A stretch of 64,000 nt of DNA from Streptomyces exfoliatus (GCF_000725545.1 NZ_JNZP01000008.1:1-64000); one strand, 5' to 3'. Shown: positions 40,834-50,188, numbered from the stretch's first letter. Notes: generated by a model not told the origin, from the sequence alone. Numbers and translations: made by a program.

Positions 40834-42531
40834 ATGGCCGCCACCCCGGAAAACCCCACTCCCGCCGCCGCCCGCCGCAAGGCCGGGCGCCACCGTGGCG
40901 AGGGTCAGTGGGCCGTGGGGCACTTCACCCCCCTGAACGGCAATGAGCAGTTCAAGAAGGACGACGACGGTCTCAACGTACGGACACGTATTGAGACGGT
41001 CTACTCGAAGCGCGGCTTCGACTCCATCGACCCCAACGACCTGCGCGGCCGCATGCGCTGGTGGGGCCTCTACACCCAGCGCAAGCAGGGTCTGGACGGC
41101 ACCAAGACGGGCGTCCTGGAGCCGGAGGAGCTGGACGACGAGTACTTCATGCTCCGCGTCCGCATCGACGGCGGCCGGCTGACCACCGAGCAGCTCAGGG
41201 TCATCGGCGAGATCTCGGAGGAGTTCGCCCGCGGCACGGCGGACATCACCGACCGGCAGAACGTCCAGTACCACTGGATCCGCATCGAGGACGTCCCCGA
41301 GATCTGGAACCGCCTGGAGGCGGTCGGCCTGTCCACCACGGAGGCCTGCGGCGACACCCCGCGCGTCATCCTCGGCTCCCCCGTGGCCGGCATCGCCGAG
41401 GACGAGATCATCGACGGCACGCCCGCCATCGACGAGATCTACCGGCGGATCGTCGGCAACAAGGACTTCTCCAACCTGCCCCGCAAGTTCAAGTCCGCGG
41501 TCTCCGGCTCGCCGCAGCTCGACGTCGCGCACGAGATCAACGACATCGCCTTCGTCGGCGTGCACCACCCGGAGCACGGCCCCGGCTTCGACGTCTGGGT
41601 CGGCGGCGGCCTCTCCACCAACCCCAAGCTCGGCGTCCGCCTCGGCACCTGGGTCTCGCTCGACGAGGTCCCGGACGTCTACGAGGGCGTCATCTCGATC
41701 TTCCGCGACTACGGATACCGCCGCCTGCGCAACCGCGCCCGGCTGAAGTTCCTCGTCGCCGACTGGGGCCCGGAGAAGTTCCGCCAGGTCCTGCAGGACG
41801 AGTACCTCAAGCGCGAACTGACCGACGGCCCCGCCCCCGAGCAGCCCGCCGGCCAGTGGCGCGACCACATGGGCGTGCACCGCCAGAAGGACGGCCGCTT
41901 CTACATCGGCTTCGCCCCGCGCGTGGGCCGGGTCGACGGCGCCACCCTCACCAAGATCGCGGGCCTGGCCGAGCAGCACGGCTCCGGCCGGCTGCGCACC
42001 ACCGCGGACCAGAAGCTGATCCTGCTCGACGTCGAGGAGGCGCAGGTCGAGTCGGCGGTCGCCGCCCTGGAGGCGCTCGACCTGCGGGTGAACCCGACCC
42101 CGTTCCGGCGCGGCACGATGGCCTGCACCGGCATCGAGTTCTGCAAGCTCGCGATCGTCGAGACCAAGGCGCGGGGCGCCTCGCTCATCGACGAACTGGA
42201 GCGCCGGATCCCGGAGTTCGACGAGCCGCTGACGATCAACATCAACGGCTGCCCGAACGCCTGCGCCCGCATCCAGGTCGCGGACATCGGCCTCAAGGGC
42301 CAGCTGGTCCTGGACGACGACGGCAACCGCGTCGAGGGCTACCAGGTGCACCTGGGCGGCGCCCTCGGCCTGGAGGCCGGCTTCGGCCGCAAGGTCCGGG
42401 GCCTCAAGGTCACCGCGGCCGAGCTCCCCGACTACGTCGAGCGGGTCCTCAAGCGCTTCCAGGCGGAGCGCGAGACCGGCGAGCGCTTCGCCACCTGGGC
42501 GTCGCGCGCCTCCGAGGAGGCCCTCTCATGA
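40834..42531 (+). CDS. Ferredoxin-type assimilatory sulfite reductase
   Basis: The 565-residue protein is a siroheme/4Fe-4S enzyme. The cluster Cys residues are in TMACTGIEFCKLA (about 431 and 437) and INGCPNACAR (about 473 and 477). It also has the RTTADQKLILLDVEE and DITDRQNVQYHWIRIED motifs typical of the family. It reduces sulfite to sulfide with electrons from ferredoxin. GAAGGAC lies eight bases before ATG 40834. Nitrite reductase is excluded by the cysH-cysC-cysD-cysN neighbours. It is the first large gene after the leader peptide. The overlapping ATGA start of the next gene shows coupling. Confidence 0.93.
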   Translation: MAATPENPTPAAARRKAGRHRGEGQWAVGHFTPLNGNEQFKKDDDGLNVRTRIETVYSKRGFDSIDPNDLRGRMRWWGLYTQRKQGLDGTKTGVLEPEELDDEYFMLRVRIDGGRLTTEQLRVIGEISEEFARGTADITDRQNVQYHWIRIEDVPEIWNRLEAVGLSTTEACGDTPRVILGSPVAGIAEDEIIDGTPAIDEIYRRIVGNKDFSNLPRKFKSAVSGSPQLDVAHEINDIAFVGVHHPEHGPGFDVWVGGGLSTNPKLGVRLGTWVSLDEVPDVYEGVISIFRDYGYRRLRNRARLKFLVADWGPEKFRQVLQDEYLKRELTDGPAPEQPAGQWRDHMGVHRQKDGRFYIGFAPRVGRVDGATLTKIAGLAEQHGSGRLRTTADQKLILLDVEEAQVESAVAALEALDLRVNPTPFRRGTMACTGIEFCKLAIVETKARGASLIDELERRIPEFDEPLTININGCPNACARIQVADIGLKGQLVLDDDGNRVEGYQVHLGGALGLEAGFGRKVRGLKVTAAELPDYVERVLKRFQAERETGERFATWASRASEEALS

Positions 42532-42707
42532 GCGAGCGCGCCGCACCGTTCCACTGCCCCTACTGCGGCGACGAGGACCTGCGTCCGAACGAGCAGGGCC
42601 ACGGCGCCTGGGAATGCGCCGCGTGCAGCCGAGCCTTCCAGTTGAAGTTCCTGGGGCTGCTCGCCCCGGGCACTTCGAGCAACACCGCTGGAAGGAAAGA
42701 GATATGA
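42528..42707 (+). CDS. Small zinc-ribbon protein of the sulfur operon
   Basis: The 59-residue protein has two Cys pairs (HCPYCGDEDLRPNEQ and WECAACSRAFQLKF, spacing C-x2-C-x19-C-x2-C), which would bind one zinc. ATG 42528 overlaps the sulfite reductase stop and its own stop overlaps cysH (ATGA at both ends), so all three are coupled. Its function is unknown; a role in delivery or regulation of the neighbouring reductases is inferred from position. Confidence 0.85.
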   Translation: MSERAAPFHCPYCGDEDLRPNEQGHGAWECAACSRAFQLKFLGLLAPGTSSNTAGRKEI

Positions 42708-43420
42708 CGGTCACTCAAGTGAACGAGGACGCGACCGCGGCCGACCTCAAGGCACTCGCCGAACAGGCCGGCCGCGAGCTGGAGGACGCCTCCCCCCTGG
42801 AGATCCTCCGGTGGGCGGTCGACACCTTCGGCGACGCCTTCTGCGTCACGTCCTCCATGGAGGACGCGGTCGTCGCCCATCTCGCCTCCCGGGTCCGCCC
42901 CGGCGTGGACGTCGTCTTCCTCGACACCGGCTACCACTTCGAGGAGACCATCGGCACCCGTGACGCCGTGGACGCCGTCATGGACGTCAACGTCATCACC
43001 CTGACCCCGCGTCAGACGGTGGCCGAGCAGGACGCCGAGTACGGCCCGAAGCTGCACGACCGCGACCCCGACCGGTGCTGCGCCCTGCGCAAGGTCAAGC
43101 CGCTCGAAGAGGGCCTGACCCGGTACAGCGCGTGGGCGACGGGGCTGCGCCGCGACGAGTCCCCGACCCGGGCGAACACCCCGGTCGTCGGCTGGGACGA
43201 GAAGCGGCGCAAGGTCAAGGTCTCCCCCATCGCGCGCTGGACGCAGGACGACGTCGACGCGTACGTCACCGAGCACGGTGTCCTCACCAACCCGCTCCTC
43301 ATGGACGGGTACGCCTCCGTCGGCTGTGCCCCCTGCACCCGCCGCGTCCTGGAGGGCGAGGACGCCCGCGCCGGACGCTGGGCGGGCCGTGCCAAGACCG
43401 AATGCGGGCTGCACGGCTGA
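42704..43420 (+). CDS. cysH: Adenylyl-sulfate reductase (4Fe-4S)
   Basis: The 238-residue protein carries the reductase family motifs DTGYHFEETI and a 4Fe-4S site built from DRCCALRK (C125, C126) and GCAPCTRR (C209, C212). The catalytic Cys is in the C-terminal ECGLHG. The Cys pairs place it with enzymes that reduce APS and often PAPS. The start ATG overlaps the zinc-ribbon stop. It feeds sulfite to the sulfite reductase upstream. Its stop overlaps cysC by one base. Confidence 0.92.
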   Translation: MTVTQVNEDATAADLKALAEQAGRELEDASPLEILRWAVDTFGDAFCVTSSMEDAVVAHLASRVRPGVDVVFLDTGYHFEETIGTRDAVDAVMDVNVITLTPRQTVAEQDAEYGPKLHDRDPDRCCALRKVKPLEEGLTRYSAWATGLRRDESPTRANTPVVGWDEKRRKVKVSPIARWTQDDVDAYVTEHGVLTNPLLMDGYASVGCAPCTRRVLEGEDARAGRWAGRAKTECGLHG

Positions 43421-44010
43421 TGACCACCACCCCTCAGACCTCCCCCGAGACCTCCCACACCTCCCAGGAGACCCACGTGACCGGTGCCACCATCTGGCTC
43501 ACCGGCCTGCCGAGCGCCGGCAAGACCACCATCGCGTACGAGCTGGCCGGCCGCCTCCGCGGCGAGGGCCACCGCGTCGAGGTCCTCGACGGCGACGAGA
43601 TCCGCGAGTTCCTGTCGGCGGGTCTCGGCTTCAGCCGCGAGGACCGGCACACCAACGTGCAGCGCATCGGCTTCGTCGCCGAACTCCTCGCCTCGCAGGG
43701 CGTACAGGTCCTGGTCCCGGTCATCGCCCCGTACGCCGACAGCCGCGAGGCGGTCCGCAAGCGCCACCAGGCCGAGGGCACCGCCTTCGTCGAGGTGCAC
43801 GTGGCCACCCCCGTCGAGGTCTGCTCCGTCCGCGACGTGAAGGGCCTCTACGCCAAGCAGGCCGCGGGCGAGATCAGCGGCCTGACCGGGGTCGACGACC
43901 CGTACGAGGCTCCCGAGACGCCCGACCTGCGGATCGAGTCCCAGAACCAGACCGTGCAGGAGTCCGCAGCGCAGCTCCACGCGCTGCTCACCGAGAGGGG
44001 TCTGCTGTGA
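43420..44010 (+). CDS. cysC: Adenylyl-sulfate kinase
   Basis: The 196-residue protein has the P-loop GLPSAGKTT near residue 29 and family motifs LDGDEIREFLSAGLGFSRED and VKGLYAKQAAGEISGLTGVD. It would phosphorylate APS to PAPS. ATG 43420 overlaps the cysH stop; the Thr/Ser-rich first 18 residues are non-conserved, and GTG 43477 could be the functional start. The presence of cysC next to an APS-type reductase suggests it serves PAPS supply as well. Confidence 0.9.
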   Translation: MTTTPQTSPETSHTSQETHVTGATIWLTGLPSAGKTTIAYELAGRLRGEGHRVEVLDGDEIREFLSAGLGFSREDRHTNVQRIGFVAELLASQGVQVLVPVIAPYADSREAVRKRHQAEGTAFVEVHVATPVEVCSVRDVKGLYAKQAAGEISGLTGVDDPYEAPETPDLRIESQNQTVQESAAQLHALLTERGLL

Positions 44011-44942
44011 CCACCGTCGCTCATCTCCACGACGCCACCGACAGCCCGTTCGCGCTGTCGCACCTGGACTCCCTGGAGTCCGAGGCCGTCCACATCTTCC
44101 GTGAGGTGGCGGGCGAGTTCGAGCGGCCGGTGATCCTCTTCTCCGGCGGCAAGGACTCGATCGTCATGCTGCACCTGGCGCTGAAGGCCTTCGCCCCCGC
44201 GCCGGTCCCCTTCACGCTGCTGCACGTCGACACCGGGCACAACTTCCCGGAGGTGCTCGAGTACCGCGACCGCGTCGTCGCCCGGCACGGACTGCGGCTG
44301 CACGTCGCCTCCGTGCAGGACTACATCGACGCGGGCAAGCTCCGCGAGCGCCCTGACGGCACCCGCAACCCGCTGCAGACCGTCCCGCTGACCGAGGCGA
44401 TCCAGCAGCACCGCTTCGACGCCGTCTTCGGCGGCGGCCGGCGCGACGAGGAGAAGGCCCGCGCCAAGGAGCGGGTGTTCAGCCTCCGCGACGAGTTCTC
44501 GCAGTGGGACCCGCGCCGCCAGCGCCCCGAGCTGTGGCAGCTCTACAACGGCCGGCACGCCCCCGGCGAGCACGTCCGCGTCTTCCCGCTGTCGAACTGG
44601 ACCGAGCTCGACGTCTGGCAGTACATCCAGCGCGAGAAGATCGAACTCCCCGACATCTACTTCGCCCACGAGCGCGAGGTGTTCGCCCGCAGCGGCATGT
44701 GGCTGACCGCCGGTGAGTGGGGCGGCCCGAAGGAGTCCGAGACGGTCGAGACGCGGCTCATCCGCTACCGCACCGTCGGCGACATGTCCTGCACCGGCGC
44801 CGTCGACTCCGACGCCACCACGCTCGACGCCGTCATCGCCGAGATCGCCGCCTCCCGACTGACCGAGCGGGGCGCGACCCGCGCCGACGACAAGATGTCC
44901 GAGGCCGCGATGGAAGACCGCAAGCGCGAAGGGTACTTCTAA
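44007..44942 (+). CDS. cysD: Sulfate adenylyltransferase, small subunit
   Basis: The 311-residue protein has the PP-loop SGGKDS (ILFSGGKDSIVMLHLALKAF) near residue 49, and GGGRRDEEKARAKERVFSLR and TVGDMSCTGAVDSDATTLDA typical of CysD. It forms APS from sulfate and ATP with CysN. The start GTG overlaps the cysC stop (GTGA), and its TAA overlaps the cysN start (TAATG). Confidence 0.94.
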   Translation: MTTVAHLHDATDSPFALSHLDSLESEAVHIFREVAGEFERPVILFSGGKDSIVMLHLALKAFAPAPVPFTLLHVDTGHNFPEVLEYRDRVVARHGLRLHVASVQDYIDAGKLRERPDGTRNPLQTVPLTEAIQQHRFDAVFGGGRRDEEKARAKERVFSLRDEFSQWDPRRQRPELWQLYNGRHAPGEHVRVFPLSNWTELDVWQYIQREKIELPDIYFAHEREVFARSGMWLTAGEWGGPKESETVETRLIRYRTVGDMSCTGAVDSDATTLDAVIAEIAASRLTERGATRADDKMSEAAMEDRKREGYF

Positions 44943-46285
44943 TGAGCACGTCCACCGAGCAGCTGACCGAGCAGCTGGCGGCCACCACCCTGCTGCGCTT
45001 CGCCACCGCCGGCTCCGTCGACGACGGCAAGTCCACCCTGGTGGGCCGCCTCCTGCATGACTCCAAGTCGGTCCTGGCCGACCAGCTGGAGGCCGTCGAA
45101 CACGCCTCCCGCTCCCGCGGTCAGGAGGCGCCCGACCTGGCACTCCTCACCGACGGTCTGCGGGCCGAGCGTGAGCAGGGCATCACCATCGACGTCGCGT
45201 ACCGCTACTTCGCGACCCCGCGCCGCCGGTTCATCCTCGCCGACACCCCCGGGCACGTGCAGTACACCCGGAACATGGTCACCGGCGCGTCCACCGCCGA
45301 GCTGGCCGTGGTCCTGGTCGACGCCCGCAACGGCGTCGTCGAGCAGACCCGCCGGCACGCCGCCGTCGCCGCGCTCCTCCGCGTCCCGCACGTGGTCCTG
45401 GCCGTGAACAAGATGGACCTCGTCGAGTACGCCGAGCCCGTCTTCGCCGCCATCGCCGAGGAGTTCACGACGTACGCCTCCGAGCTCGGCGTCCCGGAGA
45501 TCACCGCGATCCCGATCTCGGCGCTCGCCGGAGACAACGTGGTGGAGCCGTCCGCGAACATGGACTGGTACGGCGGCCCGACGGTCCTCGAGCACCTGGA
45601 GACCGTGCCGGTCAGCCACGACCTGACGAGCTGCCACGCACGCTTCCCCGTGCAGTACGTGATCCGCCCCCAGACCGCCGAGCACCCCGACTACCGGGGC
45701 TACGCCGGTCAGATCGCGGCCGGCGCCTTCCGGGTCGGCGAGGAGATCACCGTCCTGCCGTCGGGGAAGACCTCCACGATCACCGGGATCGACGCGCTGG
45801 GCGAGTCGGTCGACATCGCCTGGGCGCCGCAGTCGGTCACGATCCGGCTCGCCGACGACATCGACATCTCGCGCGGCGACCTGCTCGCCCCGAGCGGTGA
45901 CGCCCCGGCGACCACGCAGGACATCGAGGCGACCGTCTGCCACGTCGCGGACCAGGCGCTCGCCGTCGGCCAGCGGGTGCTGCTCAAGCACACCACCCGC
46001 ACGGTCAAGGCGATCGTCAAGGAGATCCCCTCGCGGCTGACCCTCGACGACCTCTCCCAGCACCCGAACCCGGGTCAGCTGGTCGCCAACGACATCGGCC
46101 GGGTCGTGGTGCGCACGGCCGAGCCGCTCGCGCTCGACGCGTACGCGGACTCGCGCCGCACCGGTTCGTTCCTGCTGATCGACCCGGCGGACGGCACCAC
46201 GCTCGCGGCGGGCATGGCGGGCGAGTCGTTCGCCACCACCAAGACCGTCACGGTCGTCGAGGACGAAGAAGGGTGGGACTTCTGA
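44942..46285 (+). CDS. cysN: Sulfate adenylyltransferase, GTPase subunit
   Basis: The 447-residue protein is an elongation-factor-like GTPase with G1 AGSVDDGKST near 22, G3 LADTPGHVQYT and G4 VNKMDLV. It drives APS formation by CysD using GTP hydrolysis. ATG 44942 overlaps the cysD stop. It lacks the fused CysC kinase domain found in some relatives, matching the separate cysC. A short ORF follows with ATG on its stop codon. Confidence 0.94.
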   Translation: MSTSTEQLTEQLAATTLLRFATAGSVDDGKSTLVGRLLHDSKSVLADQLEAVEHASRSRGQEAPDLALLTDGLRAEREQGITIDVAYRYFATPRRRFILADTPGHVQYTRNMVTGASTAELAVVLVDARNGVVEQTRRHAAVAALLRVPHVVLAVNKMDLVEYAEPVFAAIAEEFTTYASELGVPEITAIPISALAGDNVVEPSANMDWYGGPTVLEHLETVPVSHDLTSCHARFPVQYVIRPQTAEHPDYRGYAGQIAAGAFRVGEEITVLPSGKTSTITGIDALGESVDIAWAPQSVTIRLADDIDISRGDLLAPSGDAPATTQDIEATVCHVADQALAVGQRVLLKHTTRTVKAIVKEIPSRLTLDDLSQHPNPGQLVANDIGRVVVRTAEPLALDAYADSRRTGSFLLIDPADGTTLAAGMAGESFATTKTVTVVEDEEGWDF

Positions 46286-46386
46286 TGACGAAGGACATGT
46301 ACGCCACCTTCGCGAAGGAAGGCGGCCGGGTGGGCTCCGGCGCCCTCGGCGCGGGCCGCGGAGGTGTCGCGCGATGTGCGTGCTGA
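46285..46386 (+). CDS. Possible small ORF coupled to cysN
   Basis: A 33-codon frame begins with ATG overlapping the cysN stop (TGATG at 46283-46287). It encodes MTKDMYATFAKEGG then a Gly/Arg-rich end. The overlap suggests coupled translation, but the composition is low-complexity and no family is known, so it may be chance. Confidence 0.35.
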   Translation: MTKDMYATFAKEGGRVGSGALGAGRGGVARCAC

Positions 46387-46469
46387 CCTCGACGCGCCGC
46401 ATGCGCGGCGCGACCCCGCTCCACCCGCTCCACCCCGAACGACATAGACGCAGACTTCGAAAACGCTGA
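46374..46469 (+). CDS. Possible leader ORF ahead of the sulfonate ABC transporter
   Basis: A 31-codon frame starts at ATG 46374 with GAGGTG seven bases upstream and a Cys at codon 2 (MCVLTSTRRMRGATP). Its C-terminus is His/Arg-rich. It ends 19 bases before the binding-protein gene, so it could act like the Cys leader peptide of the same operon, but the match to that family is partial. Confidence 0.35.
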   Translation: MCVLTSTRRMRGATPLHPLHPERHRRRLRKR

Positions 46470-46488
46470 ATCGAGGGGAAAACCTCCC

Positions 46489-47598
46489 GTGCCTGCCACC
46501 ACCCGTACCACCCTGCGCCGCGGCCTCGCCGCCGCCGCCGCTCTGCCGCTGCTGATCGGCGCACTCGCCTCCTGCGGCTACGGCTCCGAGGCCAAGAACG
46601 ACGAGAAGAAGGTGGCCGCCGAGGGCACGAAGCTCTCCGCCGACACCGTACGGCTCGGGTACTTCCCCAACCTCACCCACGCCACCGCGCTCGTGGGCGA
46701 CCAGGAGGGCATCCTCCAGAAGGAGCTGGGCGGCACCAAGCTGGTGCCCACCACCTTCAACGCCGGTCCTTCCGAGATCGAGGCGCTCAACGCCGGCTCG
46801 ATCGACATCGGCTTCATCGGCCCCTCGCCGTCGATCAACGGCTACGTCAAGACCAAGGGCGCGAACCTGCGGATCGTCGGCGGCGCCGCCTCCGGCGGTG
46901 TGAAGCTCGTCGTGAACCCCGCGAAGATCAAGACCTTGGACGACCTCAAGGGCAAGAAGATCGCCACCCCGCAGCACGGCAACACGCAGGACGTGGCCTT
47001 CCTCAACTGGATCTCCGAGAAGGGCTGGAAGGTCGACGCCGAGAGCGGCAAGGGCGACGTCTCCGTGGTCCGTACGGACAACAAGGTCACCCCGAACGCC
47101 TACGCCTCCGGCGCCATCGACGGCGCCTGGGTGCCCGAGCCGACCGCGTCGAAGCTGGTCAGCGACGGCGCGAAGGTGCTGCTCGACGAGTCCGACCTGT
47201 GGCCGGACAAGAAGTTCGTGATCACGAACATCATCGTGTCGCAGAAGTTCCTCACGGAGCACCCCGACGTCGTCGAGGCGTTCCTGCGGGGCACGGTGAA
47301 GACCAACGAGTGGATCAACGCCAACCAGGACAAGGCGAAGGCCTCGGCCAACGCCAAGCTGAAGGACCTGTCCGGCAAGGCACTGGGCGCCAAGGTGATC
47401 GACGCCGCGTGGCCGTCCATCCAGTTCACCGACGACCCGCTGGCGGCCACGCTCCAGGCGCAGGCGGACCACGCGGTGAAGGCCGGTCTCCTGGAGAAGC
47501 CGGAGCTGTCCGGCATCTACGACCTGAAGCCGCTCAACAAGGTCCTGAAGGCCGCGGGCAGGCCCGAGGTCTCCGACGCCGGTCTCGGCGTGAAGTAG
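46489..47598 (+). CDS. ssuA: Sulfonate/nitrate-type ABC transporter substrate-binding lipoprotein
   Basis: The 369-residue protein has a lipoprotein signal peptide with the lipobox LASC (Cys about 29). Its body follows the SsuA/TauA/NrtA fold (TVRLGYFPNLTHATALVGDQ, FNAGPSEIEALNAGSIDIGF, KIATPQHGNTQDVAFLNW). It would bind sulfonates or related anions outside the membrane. GTG 46489 follows GAGGGGAA. It sits in the sulfur operon, next to its ATPase and permease, so sulfonate or taurine is the likely ligand. Confidence 0.88.
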   Translation: MPATTRTTLRRGLAAAAALPLLIGALASCGYGSEAKNDEKKVAAEGTKLSADTVRLGYFPNLTHATALVGDQEGILQKELGGTKLVPTTFNAGPSEIEALNAGSIDIGFIGPSPSINGYVKTKGANLRIVGGAASGGVKLVVNPAKIKTLDDLKGKKIATPQHGNTQDVAFLNWISEKGWKVDAESGKGDVSVVRTDNKVTPNAYASGAIDGAWVPEPTASKLVSDGAKVLLDESDLWPDKKFVITNIIVSQKFLTEHPDVVEAFLRGTVKTNEWINANQDKAKASANAKLKDLSGKALGAKVIDAAWPSIQFTDDPLAATLQAQADHAVKAGLLEKPELSGIYDLKPLNKVLKAAGRPEVSDAGLGVK

Positions 47599-47665
47599 TC
47601 CCCGAGTAAAAGCGTCAGACACCCGCGCAGCAGCCCGAGTTCAGCTTCACCAGGAGGTGACGACC

Positions 47666-48460
47666 ATGGCCACGACCGCGACGCTCGCCAAGGCCGAGGA
47701 CCGTGCGGCGGTGACCCATGCCGCCCGTATCGAGCATGTATCCAAGTCCTTCGGCGGACCCGCCGGCGGGCAGCTCGTCCTCGACGACATCTCGCTCGAT
47801 GTCGCTCCGGGCGAGTTCGTCACCCTCCTGGGCGCCTCGGGCTGCGGCAAGTCCACGCTGCTCAACCTGGTCGCCGGGATCGACCGGCCGTCCGCGGGGT
47901 CCATCGAGACCCCCGGCGGCCGGCCGGCCCTGATGTTCCAGGAGCACGCCCTCTTCCCGTGGCTCACCGCGGGCAAGAACATCGAACTGGCCCTGCGGCT
48001 GCGCGGGGTGCCCAAGGCCGAGCGGCGGACCGAGGCGGAGCGGCTGCTCGACCTGGTCCGGCTCGGCGGCTCGTACGGCAAGCGGGTCCACGAGCTGTCC
48101 GGCGGCATGCGCCAGCGGGTCGCGCTGGCCCGCGCGCTCGCCCAGGACAGCGATCTCCTCCTGATGGACGAGCCGTTCGCGGCGCTCGACGCCATCACCC
48201 GGGACGTGCTGCACGACGAACTGACCCGGATCTGGCGGGAGACGAGGCTGTCGGTGCTCTTCGTCACCCACAACGTGCGCGAGGCCGTGCGGCTGGCCGA
48301 GCGCGTGGTCCTCCTCTCGTCGCGGCCGGGCCGGATCGCGCACGAGTGGACCATCGACATCCCTCAGCCGCGTCGCATCGAGGACGCCGACGTCGCGGAG
48401 CTGTCCCTCGAGATCACCGAGCACCTGCGTGGGGAGATCCGCCGTCATGGCCAGCACTGA
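47666..48460 (+). CDS. ssuB: Sulfonate-type ABC transporter ATP-binding protein
   Basis: The 264-residue protein has Walker A GASGCGKST near 55, the signature LSGGMRQRVALARALAQD near 145 and Walker B LLLMDEPFAALD. It matches the SsuB/TauB/NrtD group. ATG 47666 has AGGAGG with eight-base spacing, a strong site. It energises the transporter with the permease that follows and overlaps its start. Confidence 0.9.
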   Translation: MATTATLAKAEDRAAVTHAARIEHVSKSFGGPAGGQLVLDDISLDVAPGEFVTLLGASGCGKSTLLNLVAGIDRPSAGSIETPGGRPALMFQEHALFPWLTAGKNIELALRLRGVPKAERRTEAERLLDLVRLGGSYGKRVHELSGGMRQRVALARALAQDSDLLLMDEPFAALDAITRDVLHDELTRIWRETRLSVLFVTHNVREAVRLAERVVLLSSRPGRIAHEWTIDIPQPRRIEDADVAELSLEITEHLRGEIRRHGQH

Positions 48461-49340
48461 AACGACTCCGAAGGCACGGAAGGCCGACGATCTCGCCGGT
48501 CTGGAAGCCGGTCTGGACGCCCTGGACAGCGTGCAGATCCGACGGACCCCGGTCCGTGAGGTGCTGCTCAAGAAGGTGCTGCCGCCGGTCGTCGCCGTCG
48601 TGCTCGTCCTGGTGGTCTGGCAGCTGCTCGTCACACTGAAGGTCACCGACGAGTACAAGCTCCCGGCACCGTCCGCGGTGTGGGACAGCCTGACCACGAT
48701 GTGGCTGGAGGGCACGCTCCTCGAAGTCCTCTGGACCAGTGTGTCCCGGGCCCTGTTCGGCTTCCTGCTGGCCCTCGCCATCGGCACCCCGCTGGGACTC
48801 CTCGTCTCCCGGGTGAAGTTCGTGCGCGCGGCGATCGGCCCGATCCTCGCCGGGCTCCAGTCGCTGCCGTCCGTGGCCTGGGTGGCGCCGGCCGTCCTCT
48901 GGCTCGGCCTCAACGACAGCATGATGTACGCGGTGATCCTGCTCGGTGCCGTCCCGTCGATCGCCAACGGCCTCGTCGCCGGTGTCGACCAGGTCCCGCC
49001 GCTCTACCTGCGGGCAGGCCAGACGCTCGGCGCGACCGGGCTCAAGGGCGCCTGGTTCATCGTCATGCCGGCCGCGCTGCCGGGCTATCTGGCGGGCCTG
49101 AAGCAGGGCTGGGCGTTCTCCTGGCGTTCGCTGATGGCCGCGGAGATCATCGCGTCCTCCCCGGACCTGGGCCTCGGCCTCGGCCAGCTCCTGGAGAACG
49201 GCCGCAACAACATCGACATGGCGGGCATCTTCCTGGCGATCATCCTGATCCTGGTCGTCGGCATCGCCATCGACCTGCTCATCTTCAGCCCGCTGGAGCG
49301 CGCGGTCCTGCGCCGCCGCGGTCTGCTGACGAAGGGCTGA
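48447..49340 (+). CDS. ssuC: Sulfonate-type ABC transporter permease
   Basis: The 297-residue protein has six transmembrane segments (VVAVVLVLVVWQLLVTLKVT, ALFGFLLALAIGTPLGLLVS, and SWRSLMAAEIIASSPDLGLG), with the EAA-type loop LRAGQTLGATGLKGAWFIVM. It forms the channel for the sulfonate importer. ATG 48447 lies 14 bases before the ssuB stop. The charged N-terminal 40 residues are cytoplasmic. Confidence 0.88.
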   Translation: MASTETTPKARKADDLAGLEAGLDALDSVQIRRTPVREVLLKKVLPPVVAVVLVLVVWQLLVTLKVTDEYKLPAPSAVWDSLTTMWLEGTLLEVLWTSVSRALFGFLLALAIGTPLGLLVSRVKFVRAAIGPILAGLQSLPSVAWVAPAVLWLGLNDSMMYAVILLGAVPSIANGLVAGVDQVPPLYLRAGQTLGATGLKGAWFIVMPAALPGYLAGLKQGWAFSWRSLMAAEIIASSPDLGLGLGQLLENGRNNIDMAGIFLAIILILVVGIAIDLLIFSPLERAVLRRRGLLTKG

Positions 49341-49348
49341 ACCGCACC

Positions 49349-50089
49349 ATGAACAGGCCCGTCCTCCTCGTGATCGCCCACGGCAGCCGCGACCCGCGGC
49401 ACGCGGCGACCGTCCAGGCGCTGGTGCGCCGGGCCGGTGCGCTGCGGCCGGGGCTGCGCGTGGAGACGGCGTTCCTGGACTTCAACCTGCCGTCGGTGAC
49501 GGGGGTCCTCGACCGGCTCGCCGCCGAGGGGGTGCGGGACGTGGTGGCGCTGCCGCTGCTGCTCACCCGGGCCTTCCACGCGAAGGCCGACGTCCCCGCC
49601 GTCCTGCGGCAGGCCCCTCCCTCGCTGCGGATCCGGCAGGCGGAGGTCCTGGGGCCCTCGCCGCTGCTGGTCGCGGCGGTGGAACGACGGCTGTACGAGG
49701 CCGGGCTCACGCCCGGCGACAAGAGCACGACCGGGGTCGTCCTGGCCTCGGCGGGCTCCACCGACCCGGAGGCGATCGCGGTGATCGCAGAAACGGCGCG
49801 GGAGCTGCGGCGCACCGGTTGGTGCTCCGTGCGGCCCGCGTTCGCCTCCGCATCCCTTCCCAGGACCGAGGACGCGGTCCGCGCCCTGCGCGCCGACGGG
49901 GTGCGCCGGGTGGCGGTCGCCCCGTACGTGATCGCCCCGGGCCGTCTTCCCGACCGCATCGCGGCGGGCGCGGCAGGGGCGGACGTCCTGGCGGACGTCC
50001 TCGGCCCGTCCCCCGAACTGGCCGCGCTGCTCGTCGAGCGGTACACCGAGGCGGCCCGCCCGCTCTCCCGCGTGGCCGCCGCCGGCTGA
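49349..50089 (+). CDS. Sirohydrochlorin chelatase family protein (CbiX/SirB)
   Basis: The 246-residue protein starts with VLLVIAHGSRDPRHAATVQA, the CbiX/SirB motif with the metal-site His (HGSRDP), and has a repeated half (GVVLASAGSTDPEAIAVIAE) of the two-domain form. It inserts iron or cobalt into sirohydrochlorin. Since sulfite reductase uses siroheme, iron insertion is the likely reaction here. It ends the sulfur operon, eight bases after ssuC. Confidence 0.88.
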   Translation: MNRPVLLVIAHGSRDPRHAATVQALVRRAGALRPGLRVETAFLDFNLPSVTGVLDRLAAEGVRDVVALPLLLTRAFHAKADVPAVLRQAPPSLRIRQAEVLGPSPLLVAAVERRLYEAGLTPGDKSTTGVVLASAGSTDPEAIAVIAETARELRRTGWCSVRPAFASASLPRTEDAVRALRADGVRRVAVAPYVIAPGRLPDRIAAGAAGADVLADVLGPSPELAALLVERYTEAARPLSRVAAAG

Positions 50090-50188
50090 TCCCCCACCTC
50101 TGGAACCGCGCCGGACGTTCCTTCGTTCTCCCTTGCAGACGTGCCCTGCGGGGTATGAGGGGTCAGACATGACGCAAGGGGGTGCGGC

